Part shown: piece by piece, positions 27,467-36,231 of the stretch
Layout: every line of letters starts with the position of its first letter
How positions within the stretch are numbered: the first letter of the stretch is position 1
Source of the DNA: Bog-756 sp963713625
Lineage (GTDB): Bacteria > Actinomycetota > Acidimicrobiia > Acidimicrobiales > RAAP-2
Reading direction: 5' to 3'
Assembly (NCBI GenBank): GCA_963713625.1
Contig: CAVQMN010000009.1
Location: 1 to 64,000, forward strand
DNA: 64,000 bases
Notes under the pieces: generated by a model
Databases searched by the model: none
The model's input: only the letters and a program-made list of their open reading frames with translations
What the model was told of the DNA's origin: nothing
Translations under genes and position numbers: made by a program

Positions 27467-28207
27467 GTGGACAGCGCCCCGCTCATCGAATCGGTCAGGA
27501 TCGAGAGCCAGCTACTGGCCATGGCCCTCGAAGATGCCGTCGCTGACGATCTCGTGCCGACCTGCGAGGGCTGGAAGATCGCCGACCTCGCCGTCCACGT
27601 CGGCGAATTCTGCGGATTCTGGAGCCATGTGCTGTGCGAAGGCACCGGGCGGCCGAAGACTCCGTTTCCCGAGCCTCCCGACGGCGACGAACTGGCTGGC
27701 TGGTTCTCCGTCCTGGCCCGGCACCTGGTCGAGGAGCTCGAGGCCACCCCGCCCGGCACCGAGGTGTGGACCTGGTTCGAAGCTGACCGGACCGCTGGGT
27801 TCGTCGCCCGTCGCTGCGCCCACGAGTTGGCCGTGCACCGCTACGACGCCCAGTCGGCAAGCCGCGCCTGTACGCCCATCGCATCGGCCCTGGCTGAGGA
27901 CGGCATCGACGAGGTGCTCGACGTCCTGGTCACCGGCCGACCGCGCACGGGCCGAGGGACGGGTAGGACCATGGCCCTGTGCGGCACGGATGTCGGAGCG
28001 TGCTGGGTGGTGGGCATCGGGCGCGATCGGATCACGGTGGGGCGACAACGGCTCGACGGTGGGCCACCCGAGCACACCGACGTGGTCGTCAGCGGTACGG
28101 CTTCCGATCTCGAACTCACCCTGTACCGCCGCCCCACGCTGAGCCCGGTCGACGTGCACGGGGACTACACGGTTCTCGAGGAGTGGCACCGCGAGTTCAC
28201 CTTCTGA
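27467..28207 (+). CDS. Maleylpyruvate isomerase-family (mycothiol-dependent DinB-fold) protein
   Basis: 246 residues. The N-terminal helical bundle carries VPTCEGWKIADLAVHVGEFCGFWSHVL (the first metal-binding His region), and RRCAHELAVHRYDAQ (H-E-x3-H) completes the DinB metal site. The C-terminal beta part (MALCGTDVGACWVVGIG, VVSGTASDLELTLYRRP) is the sterol-carrier-like domain of this family. Such enzymes use mycothiol, fitting an actinobacterium; the substrate is unknown. GTG 27467 chosen by the leaderless -10 and by homology. Confidence 0.82.
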   Translation: MDSAPLIESVRIESQLLAMALEDAVADDLVPTCEGWKIADLAVHVGEFCGFWSHVLCEGTGRPKTPFPEPPDGDELAGWFSVLARHLVEELEATPPGTEVWTWFEADRTAGFVARRCAHELAVHRYDAQSASRACTPIASALAEDGIDEVLDVLVTGRPRTGRGTGRTMALCGTDVGACWVVGIGRDRITVGRQRLDGGPPEHTDVVVSGTASDLELTLYRRPTLSPVDVHGDYTVLEEWHREFTF

Positions 28208-28290
28208 ACTCCGCCGACGGCCGAGGTCGACGGCGCTGGTCCGGTGTCGGCGCCGCCCGGTGTCCGGGGTCGGCAGGTCTGTGTCCGGGC

Positions 28291-29229
28291 TCAGCCCGGT
28301 GTCCGGCTCAGCCCGGCACGCTCGCCCCGGGTGACGAACTTGGTGGCCATCTTGGCCGAGGCCTCGTCGATCATCTCGTCGCCGAACATCACTGCGCCGG
28401 ACCGGTCGTCCTCGGTGGCCTTCTTGTAGGCGTCCAGGATGTCCCAGGCCCGGTCGAACTGCTCCTGGGTCGGCGAGTAGACCTCGTTCAGTACCCCGAC
28501 CTGGTCGGGGGTCAGGGCCCACTTGCCGTCGTAACCGAGGACCCGGGTCCGCTGCGAGAACTCCCGGAGGGCGTCGAGCTCGCGGATCTTGAGGAACGGA
28601 CCGTCGATGACCTGGAGCCCGTTGGCCCGACCGGCCATGAGAATCTTCGAGAACACGTAATTGAAGTGGTCGCCCGGGTATTCGGGAATGGCCACCCCGC
28701 CGGTCAGGACGGGCATCTCCATCGACGCGGCGAAGTCGGCCGGCCCGAAGATGATGGTCTCGAGGCGGGGGGAGGCGGCACAGATCTCCTCGACGTTGAT
28801 CAGGCCCCGGGTGGTCTCGATCTGCGCTTCGATGCCGATGTGGCCGATCGGGAGGCCGCATCTCTTCTCCACCTGGGTGAGCAGCAGGTCGAGCGCCACC
28901 ACCTCGGCCGCCGTCTGCACCTTGGGCAACATCAGCTCGTCGAGGCGCTCGCCGGCGTTGGCGACCACGTCGATGACATCGCCGTAGGTCCACTCGGTGT
29001 CCCACGCATTGACCCGCACGCAGAGAACCCGGTCATCCCAGGCCAGGTTCTTGATGGCATCGGCCACCTTGGCCCTGGCCGCCTCCTTCTCCAACGGGGC
29101 CACCGAGTCCTCGAGGTCGAGGAAGCTCATGTCGGCGGGAACCGTCGGGGCCTTGGCCAGGAAGCGCTCGTTCGACCCGGGCGAGGACATGCACGAGCGG
29201 CGGGGGAGGTTTCTTGAACGTTCTGACAT
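28291..29229 (-). CDS. mcl: L-malyl-CoA / beta-methylmalyl-CoA lyase (HpcH/CitE family)
   Basis: 312 residues, Mg-dependent TIM-barrel C-C lyase. MSERSRNLPRRSCMSSPGSNERFL binds CoA phosphate; FLDLEDSVAP, VRVNAWDTEWTYGDV, LMLPKVQTAAEV, GIEAQIETTRGLINVEEI (Glu metal ligand), ETIIFGPADFAAS (Asp ligand), VIDGPFLKIR and GYDGKWALTPDQV follow. Closest in my recollection to the actinobacterial lyase clustered with crotonyl-CoA carboxylase. It splits beta-methylmalyl-CoA into glyoxylate and propionyl-CoA, the last step after Mcd and Mch, both nearby. ATG supported by TACGAT 6 nt upstream. Confidence 0.86.
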   Translation of the reverse strand: MSERSRNLPRRSCMSSPGSNERFLAKAPTVPADMSFLDLEDSVAPLEKEAARAKVADAIKNLAWDDRVLCVRVNAWDTEWTYGDVIDVVANAGERLDELMLPKVQTAAEVVALDLLLTQVEKRCGLPIGHIGIEAQIETTRGLINVEEICAASPRLETIIFGPADFAASMEMPVLTGGVAIPEYPGDHFNYVFSKILMAGRANGLQVIDGPFLKIRELDALREFSQRTRVLGYDGKWALTPDQVGVLNEVYSPTQEQFDRAWDILDAYKKATEDDRSGAVMFGDEMIDEASAKMATKFVTRGERAGLSRTPG

Positions 29230-29235
29230 ACCTCG

Positions 29236-29241
29236 ATCGTA
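29236..29241 (-). promoter_or_regulatory. Leaderless -10 element for mcl
   Basis: TACGAT on the minus strand ends 6 nt before the ATG at 29229. Confidence 0.45.
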
Positions 29242-29299
29242 CGGCCCAACCCGGCGCGGCCCCAAATGGCGGCAGCGGCGGGGGTGGGGCGATCGCCGT

Positions 29300-29632
29300 T
29301 CAGTCGTCGGACGCACCGGCCCGCGGACAGGTCCCGGTGCGGATCCGGTATCGCTCGGTCGAGTCGCTGAACTCCTGGCCCAGGCCGGCGGAGGTCCAAC
29401 CGAGGTCGGCCGCGTCGTCGCGGTGATGGCCGAACGCAGGTTGGCGGAACGAGTCGGGGCCGAAGTCGTCGGAGCCGGCCAGGTCGGCTGCGGCCGTGGT
29501 CACCGACGACGGGGTGAGTGACGGGAGGGTGCGCCCGATCCGGTGCAGCTGGTTACCACCCGGTTGAGGGCGCGGAGCGGGGTGCTCCGAAGTTCGCGGC
29601 CGCTCCAGGTGTACTCGACGTCGGCCGGGCAC
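29300..29632 (-). pseudogene. Decayed sulfotransferase-like N-terminal fragment (tentative)
   Basis: This 406-bp space has no intact gene. One minus-strand frame contains LHRIGRTLPSLTPSSVTTA, AADLAGSDDFGPDSFRQ, which resembles the start of actinobacterial sulfotransferases (LNRLGR...L..A...TGLDDFGD..FR). A neighbouring frame just upstream supplies STPLRALNRVV, as if a frameshift separated them. After FRQ the similarity is lost, and there is no PAPS-binding loop. I read it as the remnant of a deleted gene; chance resemblance is possible. Confidence 0.4.
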
Positions 29633-29635
29633 CGG

Positions 29636-30679
29636 TCACGGAGCCACCTGCACGACCGTTCTGCCCGACGAGCGACGGGCCTCGTGGTCGTCGAGGGCCG
29701 CGCCCGCCTCCTCCATGGTGACCCGACGTCCGACGTACGGCTCGACCGCACCTTCGTCCACCAGCCGCAGCAGGTCCGAGTGGATCTCGTCGGCCTCTTT
29801 CCGCCCGAACGGGTTGAACCCGAACCTGCGCATGCCGGGATCGACGTCGTCCAGCCAGGCGGCCATGACGCCGACGATGTCGATGTTGGCGATGCACGCC
29901 ATGCGCAGGGGTCGGCCGCTCATGCCGTTCTCGTCGTCGTCAGCAAAGCCGACGGCGAGGTAGCGGCCGCCACGCGCCGTGCACCGCCACGAGCGTTCGA
30001 CGAACTCCCCGCCGGCGAGGTCGTAGACCACGTCGGCACCCCGATCACCGGTGTCGGCCAGCACCGCCTCGACGAAATCGTCAGTGGTGTGGTCGACGAC
30101 CACATCGGCACCCAGCGCGCCGCACAGGGCCGCCTTCTCCGCACCACCGGCCACGGCCACGACCCGGGCCCCGGCCGCCTTGCCCAGTTGGATGCCCGCG
30201 GTGCCGAGGCCGCTGGCCCCGGCGAGGACCACCAGGGTTTCGCCCGCGGTCAGCCGACCCCGGCGGAACAGGGCCAGGTGCGAGGTCTGGAAGGGCAGGA
30301 TGAAGGCGGCCGCACCGATGTCGTCGAGCCGCTCTGGCGCGTCGAACACCGAGACGGCGGGGGCAACGGCGTACTCGGCGATGCCACCGAGCGCCGTCTT
30401 GGTGATGGCCACCACCCGCCGGCCCAACCAGTGTTCAGCCCCCTCGCCCGTGGCGTCGACCACCCCGCACACATCCATGCCCAGCGTGAACGGCGGGGGT
30501 GTGGGCACCGAAACCAACTTCCCCCGGCACCGGTCGATGTCGTTGAAGTTGAGCGATGCCGCCCCGACCTTCACCCGCACCTCGCCCGGTCCGGGGTCGG
30601 GCCGCTCGACGGTGCGCACGGCCAGGACCTCCCCCGGCCTGCCGTGGGCGGTCACCTGCAGGGCCTTCATGTCGGTCAC
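29636..30679 (-). CDS. NADPH:quinone oxidoreductase-like (zinc-free MDR family)
   Basis: 347 residues. MKALQVTAHGRPGEVL, ERPDPGPGEVRVKVGAASLNFNDIDRCRG, the NADP loop LVVLAGASGLGTAGIQLGKAAGARVVAVAGG, and GADVVVDHTTDDFVEAV are the quinone-oxidoreductase pattern; the catalytic-zinc Cys/His and the structural-zinc Cys are missing. Reduces enones or quinones. The GTG at 30679 or the ATG three codons later (30670) could be the start. Ten nt follow the DUF885-like gene, so an operon is likely. Confidence 0.87.
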   Translation of the reverse strand: MTDMKALQVTAHGRPGEVLAVRTVERPDPGPGEVRVKVGAASLNFNDIDRCRGKLVSVPTPPPFTLGMDVCGVVDATGEGAEHWLGRRVVAITKTALGGIAEYAVAPAVSVFDAPERLDDIGAAAFILPFQTSHLALFRRGRLTAGETLVVLAGASGLGTAGIQLGKAAGARVVAVAGGAEKAALCGALGADVVVDHTTDDFVEAVLADTGDRGADVVYDLAGGEFVERSWRCTARGGRYLAVGFADDDENGMSGRPLRMACIANIDIVGVMAAWLDDVDPGMRRFGFNPFGRKEADEIHSDLLRLVDEGAVEPYVGRRVTMEEAGAALDDHEARRSSGRTVVQVAP

Positions 30680-30689
30680 CGTCGACCGG

Positions 30690-31967
30690 TCACGACCCGG
30701 TTACCCCGGCGTCGGTCCGGATCTGGGCTTCGAGAACGTCCGGGGTCAGCTGTTCGGACAGCAGCCGGTCGAACCGGTCCGGGTCGCCGTCGACAAAGGC
30801 CCGGCAGAGGGGAAGTCCCTCCACATAACAGGTGAGATAGGCCCGCCAGGTGGGGTGGGTCAGGAACTCGACGGCTTTGGCGGCCCGGTCACGGGACAGC
30901 AGACCCCATCGAGCCACTTCGGCCGTCACCGTGTCGGTGTCGGCCCCGTCCTCGTGAAGGCGAAAGGCGGCGTTCTGGCGCACGGCCCCGAGCGCCTCGC
31001 CCGCCTCCGCCACCGCCGCCACCACCTCGGAGTCGTACCGGATGCCGAGCGGCCGCAGATGGCCGGCCACCACCTCCTCGGGCCGGCGGCCCATGACCAC
31101 CTCCAGACCCAGGTCGGCGAGTCCCTCGGCCAGAAGGCACTGTGGGGTCCCCACCAGGAAGATGGACTCCTCCCACCACTGCCGACGCCGGACGAGTCCG
31201 ACCTCCTTGCGGGTGTGCTCGGTGTGGTGGCCCGGGTACGACTCATGGGCGACCAGGTGGGCGAGCCCGGTCGAGAGCACGGGCAGGTCGGTGTTGACCG
31301 CCACCCGGCTGCGCAGGCCACCGAGGTAGTAGTTGAACCCGGACCACGGCTGGTCGGACACGAGTTCGAACTCGACGTGCTCCCCGTCGGGAAGTCCGAA
31401 CATGGCACGGGTCCGCTCGCGCAGGTCATCGGCCAACGAGCTCATGGCCGCCGGCAACCGGTCGACAGGGACGGCGTGCGACTCTCGCCAGGCCACCAGC
31501 CGGTCGGCCAGCGGGCCCGTGCCCGGGAGCACCTCGTCGAGGCGGCGGTGCGCTCCCTCCAGCACGGCCTCGTCCACCCGGGACGGACGGATGCCGTAAC
31601 AGGCCTCCACCTCGTCGGCGTATCCGATCGGGTCTCCGGCCAGGCGCCGTGCGGTGGTCAACAGCCCGAGGACCTGCGCCCGGAGCCAGTGTCGGCGGGC
31701 TGAAGCGGCGTCGTCCCCACCGACCGCCCCGGTCGCCGGGGATCCGAGGATCTCGCCGGCGTCGATGCCGGCCAACAATCCCCGGGCCTCGACGACGAGC
31801 TGGGCCGGCGAACGCAGCCCTTCGGCCGCCGTGGCATCGGCCCACCCGGGTGGGCCGTAGTACGCGTCGACCAGTCCGTCGATGTGGCGGCCCAATCGCA
31901 ACCCGAGTGTCAGGTATCGCTCGACCAGACCCGGATCAGCCACGTCGCCAGAGCCCCGGTCCGGCAC
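30690..31967 (-). CDS. DUF885-like putative metalloprotein
   Basis: 425-residue mostly helical protein. The motif LVAHESYPGHHTEHTRK matches the HExYPGHH zinc-binding signature of DUF885 proteins, a family with a metallopeptidase-like fold, and a downstream Glu in CLLAEGLADLGLEV could be the third ligand. No signal peptide. GTG start, alternative GTG at 31943. Activity unproved. Confidence 0.78.
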   Translation of the reverse strand: MPDRGSGDVADPGLVERYLTLGLRLGRHIDGLVDAYYGPPGWADATAAEGLRSPAQLVVEARGLLAGIDAGEILGSPATGAVGGDDAASARRHWLRAQVLGLLTTARRLAGDPIGYADEVEACYGIRPSRVDEAVLEGAHRRLDEVLPGTGPLADRLVAWRESHAVPVDRLPAAMSSLADDLRERTRAMFGLPDGEHVEFELVSDQPWSGFNYYLGGLRSRVAVNTDLPVLSTGLAHLVAHESYPGHHTEHTRKEVGLVRRRQWWEESIFLVGTPQCLLAEGLADLGLEVVMGRRPEEVVAGHLRPLGIRYDSEVVAAVAEAGEALGAVRQNAAFRLHEDGADTDTVTAEVARWGLLSRDRAAKAVEFLTHPTWRAYLTCYVEGLPLCRAFVDGDPDRFDRLLSEQLTPDVLEAQIRTDAGVTGS

Positions 31968-31997
31968 CGGTCGGGCTCGACCTGACTTCGTTCGGGC

Positions 31998-32690
31998 TCA
32001 ACCCAGCGTCTGTCGGAAGAAGGCAACCGTGCGATCCCACAGTTGCTCGGCCGATTCCCGGTGGTACGCCTCGGGCCGGTCCTCGTTGAAGAAGGCATGT
32101 CCGGCCCCCGGGTAGATGTGGAACTCGACGTCCTTGCCCAATCCCCTCAGTTCGGTCTCGAGCTGGCGCGCGGCCTCGGGTGTGAAGTAGTCGTCCTCGG
32201 CGGCGGCGTGACCCAGCACGGCTGCATCCAATTTCATGTAGTCGGGACGTGCGTCGGGCCACGGGATGAGACCGTACGCAGGCACGACCGCCTTGACCGC
32301 GTCGGGGCGCTGTGTGGCCAGCACCAGGGCCAGCCCTCCACCCATGCAGAAGCCGACGACGCCGACCGCGGATCGGCCCGTCCGGCGGATGAGCTCGTCG
32401 ACGGCGCCGCTCAGGTCCTTGGCCGCGGCCTCCATCTTGAGAGCCATCATCTGTTTGCCGGCTTCGTCGGGTTCGGTGAGGGGTACGACGGTGCCGTGAT
32501 AGAGGTCGGGGGCCAGCGCCGTGAACCCGGCGTCGGCCAACCGATCGCAGGTCCGCTTGATCTGGTCCACCAGACCCCACCATTCCTGGAGCACGACGAT
32601 TCCTGCCGTCGATTCGGCTCCACCGGCGGGGACGGCCAGATAACCGCTCCCCGTACTCCCATTGCTCGGAAATTCGACGATTTCACCCAT
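31998..32690 (-). CDS. Dienelactone hydrolase family protein
   Basis: 230 residues of alpha/beta hydrolase. VVLQEWWGLVDQIKRTCDRLADAGFTALAPDLYHG, the nucleophile Cys in VGVVGFCMGGGLAL, the Asp region AEDDYFTP and His in YPGAGHAFFNEDRPEAY are exactly the dienelactone hydrolase layout, including the Glu in LQEWWG. It would open enol-lactones or similar cyclic esters. TATCGT ends 8 nt before the ATG. Confidence 0.9.
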   Translation of the reverse strand: MGEIVEFPSNGSTGSGYLAVPAGGAESTAGIVVLQEWWGLVDQIKRTCDRLADAGFTALAPDLYHGTVVPLTEPDEAGKQMMALKMEAAAKDLSGAVDELIRRTGRSAVGVVGFCMGGGLALVLATQRPDAVKAVVPAYGLIPWPDARPDYMKLDAAVLGHAAAEDDYFTPEAARQLETELRGLGKDVEFHIYPGAGHAFFNEDRPEAYHRESAEQLWDRTVAFFRQTLG

Positions 32691-32698
32691 GGACGACG

Positions 32699-32704
32699 AC
32701 GATA
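32699..32704 (-). promoter_or_regulatory. -10 element for the dienelactone hydrolase
   Basis: TATCGT on the minus strand, 8 nt before the ATG at 32690. Confidence 0.4.
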
Positions 32705-32859
32705 CCCCCGAGGTCGGTCACGGCTCACGCCCCCACCGGACCAGTGCGGCCATCCGGGTGTTTTCCGGCCGGCCCCGAACAAGAACTCCCAGGTCACAGC
32801 GCAGTTCTTCAGGGGGGTCCTTGTGGTCCGGGGTCGATTCGACTAGAAAGTACTGCGAT

Positions 32860-34084
32860 ATGACTCACGCCGAGCTGTACTCGACGTCAGAGCCAAGTGC
32901 GCCTCCCCCTGCCCGAAAGAAGACCCGAAGAAGGGTCATTTCGACGGTTGCACTTGCCACCGGATTGGGCCTCGCCGCCACGGTGATTGCATCGACCCGT
33001 CCCGCCTCGGCCGACCAGATCGCCGATGCCCGGGCCCAGGCCGCCGCCATCACGGCCAAGATCCAGGCCACCCAGGCCCAGATCCAGACGCTGACCGGGC
33101 AGGTCAACGCCGCCGATTACCGGCTCTCCCAGTTGACCGGCCAGATCACCGCCAGCCGGAACGAGATCGCCAAGGACCAGGACACCGTCAACAAGGACGA
33201 GGGCCAACTCCGGACCCAGGCCATCATCGACTACACCGACAGCGGGACGACAAGCCAGGTCACGCAGATGTTCTCCTCGAACGTGAACCAGAGCGGCATC
33301 CGCTCGGAGTACTCGTCCATCGCCACCGGCAATGTGACCACCACCGTCGACAAACTCCACACCGCCCAGACCCAGCTCCAGGCCACGGAGAACGTACTCG
33401 AGCGACAGAAGTCGCAGGCCGCGGCGGCCCGCAACACCCTGCAGGCCTCGGAGGACCAAGCCAACGGCCTGGTCCAACAGGATCAGCAGACGTTGGCCGG
33501 CGTGAACGCCAACATTCAGCACCTCGTCGCCCAGCAGCAGGCGGAGGAGGCGGCACAGGCGAAGGCCGCGGCCATCGCCGCCTTCAACGCCAAGCTGGCC
33601 GCGGCCCAACAGGCCCAGGCTGCGGCATCGACCGTCGGATCGGCCTCGTCCTCCGGCGGTGGCGGTGGCTGGTGGTGGCGGTGGCGGCGTCGTCCTGTCG
33701 TCGGCAGCCAATCCCCCGCCCGTGCCCCAGGGTGCGGCGGGAGCCATCCAGGCGGCCGAAAGCCAGCTCGGGGTTCCTTATGTGTGGGGCGGCGAGACAC
33801 CGGGCGTGGGCTTTGACTGCTCAGGTCTCGTCCAGTGGTCGTGGGAACAGGCCGGCGTGTCGCTCCCTCGCACCTCGGGAGCCCAGTTCGGAGCCACCAC
33901 CCAGATCCCATTGGCGGACATCGAACCCGGCGACCTGCTGTTCTACGGACCCGACGGCTCTGACCACGTGGCCATGTACGTCGGTGGTGGCGAGATGATC
34001 GAGGCACCAGAGACCGGCGAGGTGGTGCATATCACCGGGATCCGCACCGGCGACGACTTCGCCGGTGTCGGCCGGGTCGGCTGA
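32860..34084 (+). pseudogene. NlpC/P60 peptidoglycan endopeptidase, interrupted by a +1 frameshift in the Gly linker
   Basis: RipA/PcsB-like cell-wall hydrolase in two frames. Frame 1 from ATG 32860 encodes a basic N-terminus, a signal peptide (STVALATGLGLAATVIASTRPASA), then a long coiled coil (ARAQAAAITAKIQATQAQIQ to ~residue 260). Frame 2 to 34084 encodes the NlpC/P60 domain: QLGVPYVWGGETPGVGFDCSGLVQWSW (Cys), PGDLLFYGPDGSDHVAMYVGGG (His). They meet in a (GGC GGT)n Gly tract at 33655-33690; deleting the single T at 33670 would give a continuous Gly linker. Real null mutation, reversible slippage or sequencing error cannot be told apart; unshifted, frame 1 stops after 33816. Confidence 0.85.
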
Positions 34085-34181
34085 CGTCTCAGTCTGGACC
34101 CCGTCTCGCCCGCGCTGACCGACCCTGTGGACTGACTGGACCGCGCCGTCCCGTTCCCCGTCGGTCCGGTCGAACGCTCGC

Positions 34182-34979
34182 TCAGGCCTGATCGTGGGCG
34201 GTGAACTCTGAAGGCGGCAGCTGCCCGGCCGTTCCGCCGGCCCGGGGACCGGGGGGTCGCGGGAAGCGGAAGGCCAGTGCCTCCCGGCCGGCCTGGATGA
34301 CCATGGCCTCACCGCTTCCCTCGCCGGCCAGGAGGTCGACCACCGTCTTCGACACGGCTGAGACATCGATGAGCGGGAAGCCGCTCCCCTCCAGCACCTC
34401 GCGCATGTCGTCGATGAGCGGCGTGTCCACGATGCTCGGGCACACCGCGTTGATGGTGATGTGGTGTTCGGCCAGCTGGGGGACGAGCGAGCGCACCAGG
34501 CCCACCACCGCATGCTTGGTCAGGCAGTAGATGGGGTCCGGGGAAAAGCCGATGAGACCGGCCAGTGAGGCCGTGGCCACGATGGCGCCACCTCCCCGGG
34601 CGGCCAGGGCGGGAACCAGTGCCCGGACGCCGAAGACCACCCCGTCGACGTTGACGCCGACCGCCCGCCGGTAGATGTCGTCGGTGACCTTGGTGATATC
34701 GGCCTCGCCGGTGGTCACCCCCGCGTTCAGATGGGCGAGGTCGATGCCCCCGAAGCGGGCTGTCACCGCATCGACGATGCCGGCCCAGGCCTCGGAGCGG
34801 CCCACATCGGCCTGGACCGCGAGGCCGCCCAGCTCCACAGCCGCCGCCTCGGCCGAATCGGCGTCGAGGTCGACCACGGCGACCGAGACGCCGGCCTCCG
34901 CCAGCAGGGTGGCGCTGGCCAGGCCGATCCCCGATCCCCCGCCGGTGACAATTGCCACCTTTCCCGCAAGCGCTCCCAT
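34182..34979 (-). CDS. Short-chain dehydrogenase/reductase
   Basis: 265 residues. VAIVTGGGSGIGLASA (cofactor), VAVVDLDAD (acidic, NAD-type), ADVGR, AHLNAGVTTG, active Ser in ATASLAGL, Tyr/Lys in YCLTKHAVVGLVRSL, then INAVCPSIVDTPLI. The C-terminus carries an extra Pro/Gly-rich tail beyond the fold. Good Shine-Dalgarno (GAGGAGGGG) before the ATG. Substrate unknown. Confidence 0.85.
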   Translation of the reverse strand: MGALAGKVAIVTGGGSGIGLASATLLAEAGVSVAVVDLDADSAEAAAVELGGLAVQADVGRSEAWAGIVDAVTARFGGIDLAHLNAGVTTGEADITKVTDDIYRRAVGVNVDGVVFGVRALVPALAARGGGAIVATASLAGLIGFSPDPIYCLTKHAVVGLVRSLVPQLAEHHITINAVCPSIVDTPLIDDMREVLEGSGFPLIDVSAVSKTVVDLLAGEGSGEAMVIQAGREALAFRFPRPPGPRAGGTAGQLPPSEFTAHDQA

Positions 34980-35102
34980 GGGTTCCCCTCCTCGGTTCGG
35001 GCGCTCGGCGTGCGTCGCCGGGTCCTGCGGTCACCCTATCGGGCCTCTGAGGCATACTGGAGGGTGCTGACTGCGTCGCGGATCAGTCCCTCGCCGACCC
35101 AT

Positions 35103-35166
35103 GCCCATGAGACCCGCTGCCCATGAGACCCGCTGCCCCGTGAGAGTTGCCGCCCCGTGAGACCGG
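35103..35166 (+). repeat. Four 16-bp tandem repeats at the lgt start
   Basis: GCCCATGAGACCCGCT occurs twice exactly (35103-35118, 35119-35134), then twice in degenerate form (35135-35150, 35151-35166). Each copy holds an ATG or GTG, but the 16-bp period puts them in different frames; only the GTG of the last copy (35157) opens the lgt frame. Confidence 0.75.
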
Positions 35167-36215
35167 TCCCCGTCGCCTTCCACATCTGGTTTCTCGAAGT
35201 CCACACCTACGGGATCGGGCTGGCCCTGACTTTCTGGTTCGGTCTGCGGTACACCGAGCGGAGACTCCGCAACAACGGCTATCCGTGGCAGTGGGTCACC
35301 GGAATGTTCGTGTGGGTGATCATCGCCGCCATCGTCGGTGCCCGCGCCCTCCACGTCCTCTCCAACCTGTCGTACTACACCCACTATCCGCTGCAGGTCT
35401 TCGCCATCTGGCAGGGCGGGCTGTCTTCGTTCGGCGGTCTGTTGTTCGCGGTTCCCGTCGCCCTGGTCTCCACCCGGCGACGCTGTCCCCAACTCCCTCT
35501 GATGCGCTTTGCCGATCTGATGGCACCGGTGCTCATGGCGTGCTGGGGAATCGGTCGGCTGCTCGGCCCCCAACTCATGGTGGCCGGAGGCGGTCACCGG
35601 ACCAACCAGTGGTTCGGCATGTACTACGCCGACCAGGTCGGCAAGCGCCTTCCGGTTCCGATCTTCCAGGCCATGGAGGACCTTTCCATCTTCGTGATCC
35701 TGCTCCTGGTCGAGCGGTGGCTGCGCTCGGTGGCGCCGGTGCCGGTGGCGGCCGCCGACGGCACCGGACCGGGCCCGCGCCTGCTCCCCCCTTCCGGCAT
35801 CGTCATCGGCGTGGGCATGGTCCTTTGGGGCATCGAACGTTTCTTCGACGAGCACCTGTGGCTCGGTGAGGACGGGCACCTCGGATCACTTCTGGTCCAG
35901 GCTGCGGGAATCGCCCTGGCCGTGGCCGGGACGATCCTGTTGATCACCCGGATCGGACCGCTCGGGCGGTGGCGTCGCGGCGAGGGTGGCGACCCGGCCC
36001 CCGCACCTGCCCCCGTACTCGAACCGGGGTCGGTCGACCCGGGCGAGCCCGCCGATCCGACGGACCGGGCCGAGGAACCGTCCGAGCCGCCGTCCCAACC
36101 GGGTGCCGAACCCGAGCCTGGGTCGGAGCCGGAGTTGGCCGGAAGTCCACAGACAGAGGAATCCACCCGGGTCTCGTCCACCACCGGCGGACCGGGCACC
36201 TCCGAAGGCGACTGA
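35157..36215 (+). CDS. lgt: Divergent prolipoprotein diacylglyceryl transferase (Lgt-like)
   Basis: 352-residue multi-pass membrane protein. The Lgt frame is recognisable: FHIWFLEVHTYGIGLAL, GARALHVLSNLSYYTHYPLQVFAIWQGGLSSFGGLLF, FADLMAPVLMACWGIGRLLG and VPIFQAMEDL. Key positions differ from E. coli Lgt: the His of SFHGG is Phe92, and the GRxGNFxNxE motif is GRLLGPQLM (Arg134 kept, Asn and Glu lost). A 110-residue Pro/Glu-rich tail follows the last TM. It may be a paralogue with altered function, since the window alone cannot show whether a canonical lgt exists elsewhere. Confidence 0.78.
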   Translation: MRPVPVAFHIWFLEVHTYGIGLALTFWFGLRYTERRLRNNGYPWQWVTGMFVWVIIAAIVGARALHVLSNLSYYTHYPLQVFAIWQGGLSSFGGLLFAVPVALVSTRRRCPQLPLMRFADLMAPVLMACWGIGRLLGPQLMVAGGGHRTNQWFGMYYADQVGKRLPVPIFQAMEDLSIFVILLLVERWLRSVAPVPVAAADGTGPGPRLLPPSGIVIGVGMVLWGIERFFDEHLWLGEDGHLGSLLVQAAGIALAVAGTILLITRIGPLGRWRRGEGGDPAPAPAPVLEPGSVDPGEPADPTDRAEEPSEPPSQPGAEPEPGSEPELAGSPQTEESTRVSSTTGGPGTSEGD

Positions 36216-36231
36216 GCGAGCAGCAAACGCC

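Noticed and set aside
32691..32859. c-di-AMP (ydaO) riboswitch before the NlpC/P60 gene
   Set aside because: Known in actinobacteria at such genes, but I could not find the conserved core and part of the space is the hydrolase promoter.
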